NCBI GenBank assembly: GCA_027494165.1
Contig: JAOSJM010000001.1
Coordinates: forward strand, 1,054,001 to 1,118,000
DNA length: 64,000 nt
Direction of reading: 5' to 3'
Origin: Acidimicrobiia bacterium
GTDB lineage: Bacteria > Actinomycetota > Acidimicrobiia > IMCC26256 > JAOSJM01
This document shows, piece after piece, positions 1-7,707 of this stretch. Made by a program: the position numbers and the translations under genes. The notes beneath the pieces were generated by a model that saw only the letters and a program-made list of their open reading frames with translations, did not search any database and was not told where the DNA came from. Every line of letters begins with the position of its first letter. Position 1 is the stretch's first letter.

Positions 1-12
1 CAGCCCCGCGGA

Positions 13-18
13 CCTAGG
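13..18 (+). promoter_or_regulatory. Putative -10 hexamer
   Basis: TAGGCT lies 10 bases before the ATG at 29. It fits the TAnnnT hexamers found just ahead of several other starts in this window. The -35 region would fall off the window edge, so the call rests on the hexamer and its position alone. Confidence 0.35.
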
Positions 19-28
19 CTGGCGGTTC

Positions 29-271
29 ATGGACGACCAGCCGGAAGCCACGCCGTCGCGCACGTTCATCGGGGGCCGGCACGGCAGCCCGACCATCACC
101 GTCGCCTTCCCGTTCTCGCAGGTGAAGACCACCGATCCCGAGGTTCGGGAGGCGGTGTCCGAGCTCGCGTCGCTCGTCGCCCGGCTCGCCGAGGGGCTGG
201 GAGGCGAGGAGGGACGGTCGCTGCGTGCCGCCGCCGAGGCGGTGGCCGAGCGGCTGCGGCTGGACGGCTGA
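29..271 (+). CDS. Small hypothetical protein, 80 aa
   Basis: I do not recognise a family. The protein is soluble and charged. Residues 1-45 look beta-rich, with a run of Ile, Thr, Val and Phe. Residues 45-75 form a likely amphipathic helix rich in Ala, Glu, Leu and Arg, with heptad-like spacing. There is no signal peptide, membrane segment or metal motif. The ATG at 29 follows a TAGGCT hexamer closely, so the message may have almost no leader. It precedes the acetoacetyl-CoA synthetase gene on the same strand by 85 bases, and there is no sign that the two work together. Confidence 0.6.
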   Translation: MDDQPEATPSRTFIGGRHGSPTITVAFPFSQVKTTDPEVREAVSELASLVARLAEGLGGEEGRSLRAAAEAVAERLRLDG

Positions 272-306
272 CCGCCGACCGGCGGGCGGGGTTCGAGGAG
301 GACCGC

Positions 307-360
307 ATGGCCCGGTTCCACCGAGACGTCGCGATCCCCGAGGGCCGACCGGTCGGATGA
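307..360 (+). CDS. Possible 17-codon leader ORF coupled to the next gene
   Basis: An ATG at 307 sits 4-5 bases after a strong GAGGAGGA ribosome site (295-302). It opens a 17-residue frame ending in TGA at 358-360. That stop overlaps the ATG of acetoacetyl-CoA synthetase at 357 in an ATGA arrangement. The synthetase ATG has no clear ribosome site of its own, so this short frame could deliver ribosomes to it by translational coupling. The peptide resembles nothing I know. A chance frame, or a start for the synthetase upstream with a missed base, remains possible. Confidence 0.35.
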   Translation: MARFHRDVAIPEGRPVG

Positions 361-2291
361 GCGGGGAGCCGCCCGCGCCGGTGTCCGCGCTGGACCGGTT
401 CGCGAGGGCGCGGGGTGTCACCACCTACCCGGAGCTGCACGAGTGGTCCGTGCACGATCTCGACGGGTTCTGGTCGGAGGCGGCGCGCTTCCTCGGAGTG
501 ACCTGGCACGACCGTCCCGTGCGCGCCGTCGGCGAACGCTCGATGCCGTGCCGAACGTGGTTCGCGGGAGGCACCCTGAGCTACGCCGAGCACCTGCTCG
601 CGCGGGCTCGGGAGGCACCGGACGAGATCGCCGTGGTCGAGCGGAACCAGACGCGGGCGGGTGCCGAGTGGACGTGGTCGGAGCTGGCGCGTGCCGTGCA
701 CGCCTGCGCCGCCGGACTGCGACGACTCGGCGTGAAGGAGCGGAGCCACGTCGCCGCCTACGCCCCCAACATCGTGGAGACGCTCGTCGGCTTCCTCGCC
801 ACGGCTTCACTCGGCGCGGTCTGGTCGACCTGCCCTCCGGAGCTCGGGACGACCGCGGCGGTCGACCGCCTCGGGCAGGTCCGGCCGTCGGTGCTGTTCC
901 ACGCCGACGGCTACCGCTACGGCGATCGGCTCGTCGACCGGCGGTCGCAGGTCGAGGCGATCGTGCGGGCCGTGCCGTCGATCGAGCACGCCGTCGCGAT
1001 CCGCTACGCGGGGTCGGGGAGGGACGACTGGGGTGCGCTCCTCGGGAACGACGCGACGCCGGCGACGGTCCCCGTGCCGTTCGACCACCCGCTCTGCGTG
1101 CTCTACAGCTCGGGGACGACCGGTCCTCCCAAGCCGATCGTCCACGGCCACGGGGGGATCACCCTCGAGCACCTGAAGGCCCTCGTGCTCCACCACGACC
1201 TCGGCCCGGGCGAGCGGTTCTTCTGGTTCACGACCACCGGCTGGATGATGTGGAACTACCTGGTGTCGGGCCTGGCGACGGGCGCGTCGATCGTGCTGTT
1301 CGACGGCGACCCCACCTGGCCGGACCCGTCCACCCTGTGGGACGTCGCCGCCGAGACCGGCACGACGGTCTTCGGTGGGTCCGCGCCGTTCATCATGGCC
1401 TGCCGCAAGCGGGGTGTCGTCCCGCCCCGCGGTCGCCTGCGGCAGGTCGGGTCGACGGGCGCGCCGCTCCCCGCCGACGGGTTCCGTCGGGTCCGAGAGG
1501 CGCTGGGGGACGAGGTGCGCGTCCACTCGATCTCGGGCGGCACCGACGTCTGCACCGCGTTCCTCGGGATGAACCCGATGCAGCCCGTCGTCGACGGCGA
1601 GATCACGGGACCGCTCCTCGGGTGCGCCGCGGCCGTGTTCGACGACGACGGTCGACCCGTGGGCCGGGACGTCGAGGGCGAGCTCGTGATCACGGAGCCG
1701 ATGCCGTCCATGCCGCTCGGCTTCGTCGGCGACCGCGACGGGGCACGGTACCGGGCGTCGTACTTCGAGCGGTTCCCCGGGGTGTGGCACCACGGTGATC
1801 GCGTGACCGTCACGCGGACGGGCGGGTGGGTCGTCTCGGGGCGCTCCGACGCGACGCTCAACCGGGGCGGGGTGCGCCTCGGGACGGCGGAGCTCTACCG
1901 GGTCGTCGAGGCGTTCGACGAGGTGATCGACAGCCTGGTGGTGCACGTCGACGGCGACGACGACCGGGTCGTCCTCTTCGTCCAGCTCGCCCCGGGGGTC
2001 ACGCTCGACGAGGAGCTCCGGAGCAGGATCACGGGTCGCCTGCGAACCGAGCTCTCGCCGCGCCACGTGCCCGACGTCGTGGAGCAGGTGCCGGCCGTCC
2101 CCCGCACGCTCTCCGGGAAGAAGCTCGAGGTGCCGGTCAAGCGCCTGTTGGGAGGAGACGACCGGGAGCAGGTCTTCAGCGGCCAGGCGCCGGCGGATCC
2201 GGTGGCGATGGAGTGGTTCGCCGAGCGGGCGGACCGCTGGCGAAGCCGGCCCGAGCGGCCGCCGTCCGACCCCGACGCCGCCCCGGTGTGA
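357..2291 (+). CDS. Acetoacetyl-CoA synthetase (acetoacetate-CoA ligase)
   Basis: This adenylate-forming enzyme activates acetoacetate with ATP and CoA to acetoacetyl-CoA, a cytoplasmic step of ketone-body or polyhydroxybutyrate metabolism. At 644 residues it matches the usual length of about 650. The AMP-binding loop YSSGTTGPPKP starts near residue 250. A GGTDVCTAF segment typical of the acetoacetyl and acetyl-CoA synthetase branch follows near residue 396. The C-terminal lid ends with the conserved LSGKKLEVPVK, whose second lysine region is catalytic in the family. The N-terminal segment with WSV and FW pairs is the ACAS-N type. The ATG at 357 is chosen because residues before it in the longer frame are low-complexity Arg/Pro/Gly. 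Another small-acid CoA ligase cannot be excluded. Confidence 0.88.
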   Translation: MSGEPPAPVSALDRFARARGVTTYPELHEWSVHDLDGFWSEAARFLGVTWHDRPVRAVGERSMPCRTWFAGGTLSYAEHLLARAREAPDEIAVVERNQTRAGAEWTWSELARAVHACAAGLRRLGVKERSHVAAYAPNIVETLVGFLATASLGAVWSTCPPELGTTAAVDRLGQVRPSVLFHADGYRYGDRLVDRRSQVEAIVRAVPSIEHAVAIRYAGSGRDDWGALLGNDATPATVPVPFDHPLCVLYSSGTTGPPKPIVHGHGGITLEHLKALVLHHDLGPGERFFWFTTTGWMMWNYLVSGLATGASIVLFDGDPTWPDPSTLWDVAAETGTTVFGGSAPFIMACRKRGVVPPRGRLRQVGSTGAPLPADGFRRVREALGDEVRVHSISGGTDVCTAFLGMNPMQPVVDGEITGPLLGCAAAVFDDDGRPVGRDVEGELVITEPMPSMPLGFVGDRDGARYRASYFERFPGVWHHGDRVTVTRTGGWVVSGRSDATLNRGGVRLGTAELYRVVEAFDEVIDSLVVHVDGDDDRVVLFVQLAPGVTLDEELRSRITGRLRTELSPRHVPDVVEQVPAVPRTLSGKKLEVPVKRLLGGDDREQVFSGQAPADPVAMEWFAERADRWRSRPERPPSDPDAAPV

Positions 2292-2352
2292 CCTCGCCGG
2301 GCCCCTGGCGCCGGTCGGGACCGGTGTCGCACGAGGATCAGCGGCGCGGTGG

Positions 2353-4809
2353 TCAACGCTCGACGACGGCCCGCATCCAGGCCAGGGCCTCGTCCCCGAT
2401 CTCCTCGAGGGTGTGGGTCTCGATGGGGGATCGCGCGACCGTCCCGACGATCTCGCGCGTGCGGTGGTACACGCACGTGACCGGGAAGCTCTGGGTCGGG
2501 CGCCCTGCGTCCCGGACGGCCCGCAGCCAACGAGCGGCGCGTGCGTCGTCACCCAGCCGGTGGGCCAGGACCGCGGCCGGGACGAGCAGATCGGGCAGGC
2601 TCTCCTGCCCGGCCTGGGCCAGGCGGGTGTGGACGGTCTCGACGAGGGACAGGGCCTCGGCCCGGTTGCCGTTGGAGGCGTGGACGGCCGCGCAGAGCAC
2701 CTGGGTTCCCCACATCACGGTGTCGGGTGAGGGGGCGCCGAGCAGCTTGTGGATCCACCGACGGGCGCGCTCGGGCCGATGCACGGCGTCGCACGCCGTG
2801 AGGGCGACCACGGCGACCCAGCTCCCGTACCCGTCGAGCGCGGGCGCCCGTTCGATGACGGCCTCGGCCTGCTCGATGGCCTCCTCGTAGCGGTGCATCA
2901 TCGCCAGGTGGAACGCGCGGTACGAGTCGGCCTGGTCCCGGGTCGACGCGTCACCGACGCTCGTCGCGAGCTCGCGAGCCTCCTCGACCATCTTCAGGGC
3001 CCGGGCGGGGTCGGCGAAGATCGTGGACCAGGAGCGGAGCACGAGCGCCACGGCGAGGAGGGCCGGGTCCCCGGAGGCCTCGGCGGCGCGCACGGCGCCC
3101 CGACCGTGCTCGGCGATCAGGTCGGGCGACCGGGTGGCCATGGCGGCGTGGACGCCCGTGAGTCGCAGCCGGGCCACCGTCGTCGGGTCGTCGAGCCGGC
3201 TCAGGTGGGCGTCGAGGCGCAGCAGGATGTCGGCGGCCCGAGCGCCCGCGTCGACGTGCATGGCGAGCGCCGTGCCCGCGACGAGCATCGCGGCATCCGC
3301 GACGCGACCCTCCTCGAGCAGGTGGCGCTCGGCGGCGCGGATGTCGTCGTAGTGCCGGGCGCACCACGTCGCCAGGGCGAAGTCGTAGAGATGTCCCTGC
3401 ATGGAGGAGCCGACCCGGTCGAGGCACCACCGGGCGTGCCGCTCCGCGTGCCCGGGGGTGTCGGTCCGCTGCCCGACGAACAGCCTCACGGTCTCGAGCA
3501 GCCGGAAGCGGGTCTCCTCGGCCGAGGCGCCCACCACGAGGCCGCGGTCGACGAGCTGGCCGAGGAGCCTCGTGGCCGCGCCGGGCGGAAGGTCCCCGGC
3601 CAGCTCTTCGACGTCGAGCAGATCGAACGGTCCGGGGAACGCGGCGAGCTGGCCGAGCAGCTCCTGCTCGTCGGGATCGAGCAGGGCCCAGGTGTCCTCG
3701 AGGACGGACGTGAGGCTCGCGTGGCGTTCACGCCCCGGCCGACGGCGCGCCCGGAGGAGCTCGAAGCGCTGGTCGAGGCGGTCGGCCACGTCGTCGGGGC
3801 GGAGCAGGCGGAGTTGGGCGGCGGCGAGCTCGATGGCCAGCGGGAGCCCGTCGAGGTGGCGACAGATGCGCTCGACCGTCGGGTGGTCGCGCTCCGCCAC
3901 GGTGGTCCCGAACCGCTCCGCCGACGAGAGGAACAGGGTGATGGCGGGAGCGGACAGGTCGCCGACCGCGAGGGGCTCGACGTTCACCCGGCGCTCGTCG
4001 GGGAGGTCCAGAGGCTCCCGGCTGGTCACCAGGAAGCGGGGCGCGCCGGTGTGCTCCAGCAGGTGGTCGAGGGTGGCGGCCACCTCGTCGCGCACGTGCT
4101 CGCAGTTGTCGAGGACGAACAGCGCGGTGCGGGAAGCGATCAGCTGCGCGAGCTGGGCCCGTGTCTCCCCGGCGGACAGCGCGAGCCCGGCGGCGTGGGC
4201 CACGGCTGTCTCGACGGCACGCTCGTCGCCCGCGGGTACGAGATCGACGAACCAGACGCCGTCCGGGAAGCGCTCGAGCACGTGATGCCCCACCGCGCTC
4301 GCCAGCCTGGTCTTCCCGGTACCCCCGATCCCCAGGAGCGACACGAGGCGGTGCCGGCCGATGAGGTCGGCCACCTCGGGGATCGCCTCGTCACGACCGA
4401 ACAGCGGGGTCCGGTCGGTCGGCAGGTTGTGGGGGACGAGGCGGGAACCGGGAGGGGCCGGTAGCCCTGATCCCTCCGCCGGCACGCCGTCGGGGCCCTC
4501 GAGGGTGGTGACCTCGGCCGCGAAGCGGTAGCCGCGACCGTGGACGGTCTTCACGTACCGCTGGACGCGACCGTCGTCCCCGAGGGCCTGGCGGACGTGC
4601 TTGATCCGGCTGGTGAGGGCGGACTCGCTGACGAAGCGGTCGCCCCACACCTCGTCGAGGAGCTCTTCCTTCGACACGACGCGATCGCGGTGGCGGACCA
4701 GGTGCGCGAGGACGTCGAAGACCTGCGGCTCCAGGGGAACCGGCTCGCCGTCGCGGCGGAGCTCGAAGGTCGTCGTGTCGAGGTGGAACTCCTCGAAGGA
4801 GGCCCGCAC
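2353..4809 (-). CDS. Winged-helix / STAND-type ATPase / TPR transcriptional regulator
   Basis: This is a large cytoplasmic regulator of 818 residues with a GTG start. Residues 1-100 form an OmpR/PhoB-type winged helix (PQVFDVLAHLVRHRDRVVSK, then ALTSRIKHVRQALGDDG and the closing HGRGYRF). A STAND/NB-ARC-like ATPase follows, with Walker A GIGGTGKT near residue 155 and a hydrophobic Walker B strand ending LDNCEH near residue 230. The C-terminal half is helical and alanine-rich, as in TPR arrays. The layout resembles SARP-like and AfsR-like activators, in which ATP and a ligand or partner on the TPRs control DNA binding. The target is unknown. It is divergent from the flavoprotein gene at 4874, an obvious candidate. 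It is a paralogue of the regulator at 7708. Confidence 0.85.
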   Translation of the reverse strand: MRASFEEFHLDTTTFELRRDGEPVPLEPQVFDVLAHLVRHRDRVVSKEELLDEVWGDRFVSESALTSRIKHVRQALGDDGRVQRYVKTVHGRGYRFAAEVTTLEGPDGVPAEGSGLPAPPGSRLVPHNLPTDRTPLFGRDEAIPEVADLIGRHRLVSLLGIGGTGKTRLASAVGHHVLERFPDGVWFVDLVPAGDERAVETAVAHAAGLALSAGETRAQLAQLIASRTALFVLDNCEHVRDEVAATLDHLLEHTGAPRFLVTSREPLDLPDERRVNVEPLAVGDLSAPAITLFLSSAERFGTTVAERDHPTVERICRHLDGLPLAIELAAAQLRLLRPDDVADRLDQRFELLRARRRPGRERHASLTSVLEDTWALLDPDEQELLGQLAAFPGPFDLLDVEELAGDLPPGAATRLLGQLVDRGLVVGASAEETRFRLLETVRLFVGQRTDTPGHAERHARWCLDRVGSSMQGHLYDFALATWCARHYDDIRAAERHLLEEGRVADAAMLVAGTALAMHVDAGARAADILLRLDAHLSRLDDPTTVARLRLTGVHAAMATRSPDLIAEHGRGAVRAAEASGDPALLAVALVLRSWSTIFADPARALKMVEEARELATSVGDASTRDQADSYRAFHLAMMHRYEEAIEQAEAVIERAPALDGYGSWVAVVALTACDAVHRPERARRWIHKLLGAPSPDTVMWGTQVLCAAVHASNGNRAEALSLVETVHTRLAQAGQESLPDLLVPAAVLAHRLGDDARAARWLRAVRDAGRPTQSFPVTCVYHRTREIVGTVARSPIETHTLEEIGDEALAWMRAVVER

Positions 4810-4837
4810 CCGAGCAGTATCGCGCTCAGGGCGGCGC

Positions 4838-4867
4838 CTGACCCTGCGTCAGATCGCGCGGTAGGGT
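4838..4867 (+). promoter_or_regulatory. Putative promoter for the 4874 gene, leaderless
   Basis: CTGACC (4838-4843) and TAGGGT (4862-4867) are 18 bases apart and fit sigma-70 type -35 and -10 boxes. Only six bases separate TAGGGT from the ATG at 4874, so transcription would start at or next to the start codon. The same spacing recurs at 17076 and 57300. Confidence 0.5.
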
Positions 4868-4873
4868 CGGCGG

Positions 4874-6049
4874 ATGGCCCGCGAGATGACCCACGTCCAC
4901 GCCGCGATCGCAGCGGCCTCCGACCGGTGGCGCCGGGACCGGCGCGAGCGCCAGGCGCGCCGGCACCTCGATCCCGCCGACTTCGCCGAGCTGCGGTCGG
5001 CGGGGTTCCTGGAGACCGTCGTCCCGATCGACCAGGGGGGTCTCTGGGTCGATCCCCGGCGCAGCACCCGCCCCGTGGCCGAGATGCTGCGGACCCTGGC
5101 CGGCGGGGATGCCTCGGTGGCGCTCGTGGCGTCGATGCACCCCGCCGTCGTGGGCTTCTGGCTGGTGAACGACGACGCCTCTCCCGGGTGGCAGGAGCAG
5201 CGCCGGGCGGTCTTCGACACGGCTCTGGCGGGGGAGCAGTGGGGGACCATCACCTCCGAGCCGGGCAGCGGCGGCGACATCACGCGGACCCGGTCGGCGG
5301 CGACGCCCGCCCCCGACGTCGAGCCGTGCATCGTCGGGGACGCCTACCGGATCACGGGCGACAAGCACTTCGGCAGCGGCTCCGGCGTGACCTCGTTCAT
5401 GATCACGTCGGGCCTGCCCGCGGGCTCCGACGAGCCCGCGATGTTCGTCCTCGACGTCCGCGGCCGCCCGTGGAACGGGGCCGGCGGGATGGCGATCACG
5501 GCCGAATGGGACGGCATGGGGATGGAGGCGACCCAGAGCCACGCCATGCGCCTGCAGGACATGCCGGCGGTCAGGCTGGCCTGGCCCCGCCCGCTCGAGG
5601 AGCTCACGCTGGCCGCGTCTCCTCTCATCTCCACGCTGTTCACCGCGGTCGTCCTCGGCGTCCTGGACGAGGCCGTCGGCCTGGCCCGGAGCCAGGTCGC
5701 CGACCGGGCCGGCACGCTGCGCCCCTACGAGCAGGTCGAGTGGACCCGTGCGGAGATGGACCACTGGCTCGCGGTGCAGGCCTACGAAGGCGCGCTCCGC
5801 GCCGTGGAGTCGGGGGTCGCGGACACAGCCCTCCACGCGACGCAGCGGGCGAAGCAGGCCGTCGCCGGGCTGGCCGAGGCGGCGCTCCTGCGCCTCACCC
5901 GGGTGCTCGGGGGCGGGACGTTCTCCCGGCGCTCGCCGTACTCCCACTGGTTCGAGGACGTACGGGCCCTCGGGTTCCTGCGGCCGCCGTGGGGCCTCGC
6001 CTTCGACGGCCTGTTCGCGACGTCCCTGGGCGGCGTCGACGGCGCCTGA
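4874..6049 (+). CDS. Acyl-CoA dehydrogenase-fold flavoprotein, possibly a group D monooxygenase
   Basis: The 391-residue protein has the acyl-CoA dehydrogenase fold. It has an N-terminal helical domain, a central beta domain with TSEPGSGGDITRT near residue 137, and a C-terminal helical domain. The C-terminus carries SPYSHWFEDVRALGFLRPPW near residues 356-375. As I recall, that resembles DszC-type and related flavin monooxygenases more than fatty-acid dehydrogenases. No clear catalytic Glu in a YGGTTE-like context is visible. It could therefore oxygenate a substrate using FMNH2 from a partner reductase, or act as an atypical dehydrogenase. It is divergent from the winged-helix regulator at 2353-4809, with only 64 bases between them, which suggests local control. 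Confidence 0.75.
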   Translation: MAREMTHVHAAIAAASDRWRRDRRERQARRHLDPADFAELRSAGFLETVVPIDQGGLWVDPRRSTRPVAEMLRTLAGGDASVALVASMHPAVVGFWLVNDDASPGWQEQRRAVFDTALAGEQWGTITSEPGSGGDITRTRSAATPAPDVEPCIVGDAYRITGDKHFGSGSGVTSFMITSGLPAGSDEPAMFVLDVRGRPWNGAGGMAITAEWDGMGMEATQSHAMRLQDMPAVRLAWPRPLEELTLAASPLISTLFTAVVLGVLDEAVGLARSQVADRAGTLRPYEQVEWTRAEMDHWLAVQAYEGALRAVESGVADTALHATQRAKQAVAGLAEAALLRLTRVLGGGTFSRRSPYSHWFEDVRALGFLRPPWGLAFDGLFATSLGGVDGA

Positions 6050-6185
6050 CCTCGGGCGCCGGCTGGCGCCCTCCCCGGCCAGGCCCTCCCGATGGGACGA
6101 AGGTGACGTTCGACCCTGCCGCGACCGGGGGCCGACGCGGCATCCTGGTCGGCGTCCGGCTGTCGACGATGAACGGTGCCTGTCG

Positions 6186-7634
6186 ATGAAGTCCAGGGTC
6201 CGCTCGGGCGTGCTGTCGTCGTTCTGGGACGATCTCGTCGAGTGCGGTGGCGATCTTCCGCGCCTCCTCCATCTGATCGCTCGGCGGGTGGCCGAGGTGG
6301 TGGGCGAGGGGAGCGTGCTCACCGTGGTCACCGGCGGAGGCGGGACCCTCGACCCCGTGGCCGCCTACCACCCGGATCCCGACGTGCTGGCGGCGATCCG
6401 CGAGGTCGTGGCGGCGGGTCCCCACCGGGTCGGCGAGGGGATCGTCGGGCGGGTGGCGGCCGAGCGCCGGTCGGCGGTGCTGAACGGGCTCGCGCCGGAG
6501 GTCTTCGCCGATCTCGTGCGGCCGCAGAGCCGGGCCTTCGCCGAGCTCCACCCGATCCGCGCGCTGCTGGTCGTCCCGATGGTTACGGCCGGCGAGGTCG
6601 TGGGCACGCTCGGAGCCATGCGGACGGAGTCCGACGCTCCCTACGACCGGGAGGACGTCCTGGCCGTGGAGGCCATGGCGGAACGCGCGGCTCTGGCGAT
6701 CGCGGACGCGAGACAAGAGCCCAGCGCGCTCGGAGCCGAGGAGTACGAGGCGATCTACCGGTACGGCACCGACGGGATGCTCTTCACCGTGCCCGACGGA
6801 CGCGTCCTCGCCGCCAACCCGGCCGCCTGCGAGATCCTGGGGCTGACCGAAGCCGAGATCTGCCGGCGAGGCCGTCCCGGGCTCCTCCTCGGCGACGATC
6901 CCGCCACCGTGGCGGCCGTGGCCGAGCGGGCCCGGTCCGGCCGGGTCCGAGCCGAGGTCCCCATGCGCCGGGGGAACGGCGACGTCTTCGTCGCCGAGAT
7001 GACCTCGGCCGTCTTCGCCACCGCCCAGGGTGAGCTGCGGGCGTGCGTGATCTTCCGCGACGTCTCCGAGCAGGTCGCGTTGCGGGACCGGCTCGAGCAG
7101 CAGGCCAGGCTGCTCGGGCTGCAGTCCGAGCGAGACGCCCTCACCGACCTGCGGAACCGGCGCGGCTTCGTCGCCGCCGCCGAGGAGGCGCTCGCCATCG
7201 CCGCACGCGAGCAGAAGCCGGTGCAGCTCGTGTTCTTCGACCTCGACGATCTCAAGCGGGTCAACGACAGGCTCGGCCACCGCGCCGGCGACGACCTCAT
7301 CCGGCGGTTCGCGGCGGCGATCGGCGCAGAGACGCGCGAGGCCGACGTGAGCGCCCGGATCGGCGGCGACGAGTTCGTGCTGCTGCTGTTCGGGGCCAGT
7401 CGCGCCGACGCGGAGCAGGTGGTCGACCGGGTCGCCCGTTCGTTCGGCGCCGCCGCCCCCGGCGAGCCCATCGGAGCCTTCAGCGTGGGCAGCGCGGAGC
7501 GCAGCTCGGGCTCGACCGAGACGCTGGACGAGCTCCTCGAGCGGGCCGACCGGCACATGTACGAGCGGAAGGTCCGGAGACGCTTCGGCTCGACGGGACG
7601 CGCGCGCGGCGTCCCGCGCGCGTCACGCTCCTGA
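6186..7634 (+). CDS. GAF-PAS-GGDEF diguanylate cyclase
   Basis: This predicted soluble signalling enzyme of 482 residues converts two GTP to cyclic di-GMP. A GAF domain spans about residues 25-175, ending in the typical AERAALAIADAR helix. A PAS domain follows at about 185-300, with DGRVLAANPAACEILGLTE. The GGDEF domain at about 315-465 has an intact active site, RIGGDEFVLLLFG. A READ tetrapeptide five residues upstream of GGDEF matches the RxxD inhibitory I-site, so product inhibition is likely. No membrane segment is seen, so the GAF and PAS domains probably sense a cytoplasmic ligand, redox state or light. The ATG at 6186 is chosen because domain sequence begins soon after it. No EAL domain is present. 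Confidence 0.9.
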   Translation: MKSRVRSGVLSSFWDDLVECGGDLPRLLHLIARRVAEVVGEGSVLTVVTGGGGTLDPVAAYHPDPDVLAAIREVVAAGPHRVGEGIVGRVAAERRSAVLNGLAPEVFADLVRPQSRAFAELHPIRALLVVPMVTAGEVVGTLGAMRTESDAPYDREDVLAVEAMAERAALAIADARQEPSALGAEEYEAIYRYGTDGMLFTVPDGRVLAANPAACEILGLTEAEICRRGRPGLLLGDDPATVAAVAERARSGRVRAEVPMRRGNGDVFVAEMTSAVFATAQGELRACVIFRDVSEQVALRDRLEQQARLLGLQSERDALTDLRNRRGFVAAAEEALAIAAREQKPVQLVFFDLDDLKRVNDRLGHRAGDDLIRRFAAAIGAETREADVSARIGGDEFVLLLFGASRADAEQVVDRVARSFGAAAPGEPIGAFSVGSAERSSGSTETLDELLERADRHMYERKVRRRFGSTGRARGVPRASRS

Positions 7635-7707
7635 CCCTTTCGGCCAGCGAGACCGTGTGGCATCCTGGCCTCGGCCGTGGGGCGGCGTGCGCCCGGGGGA
7701 CGGTGTC

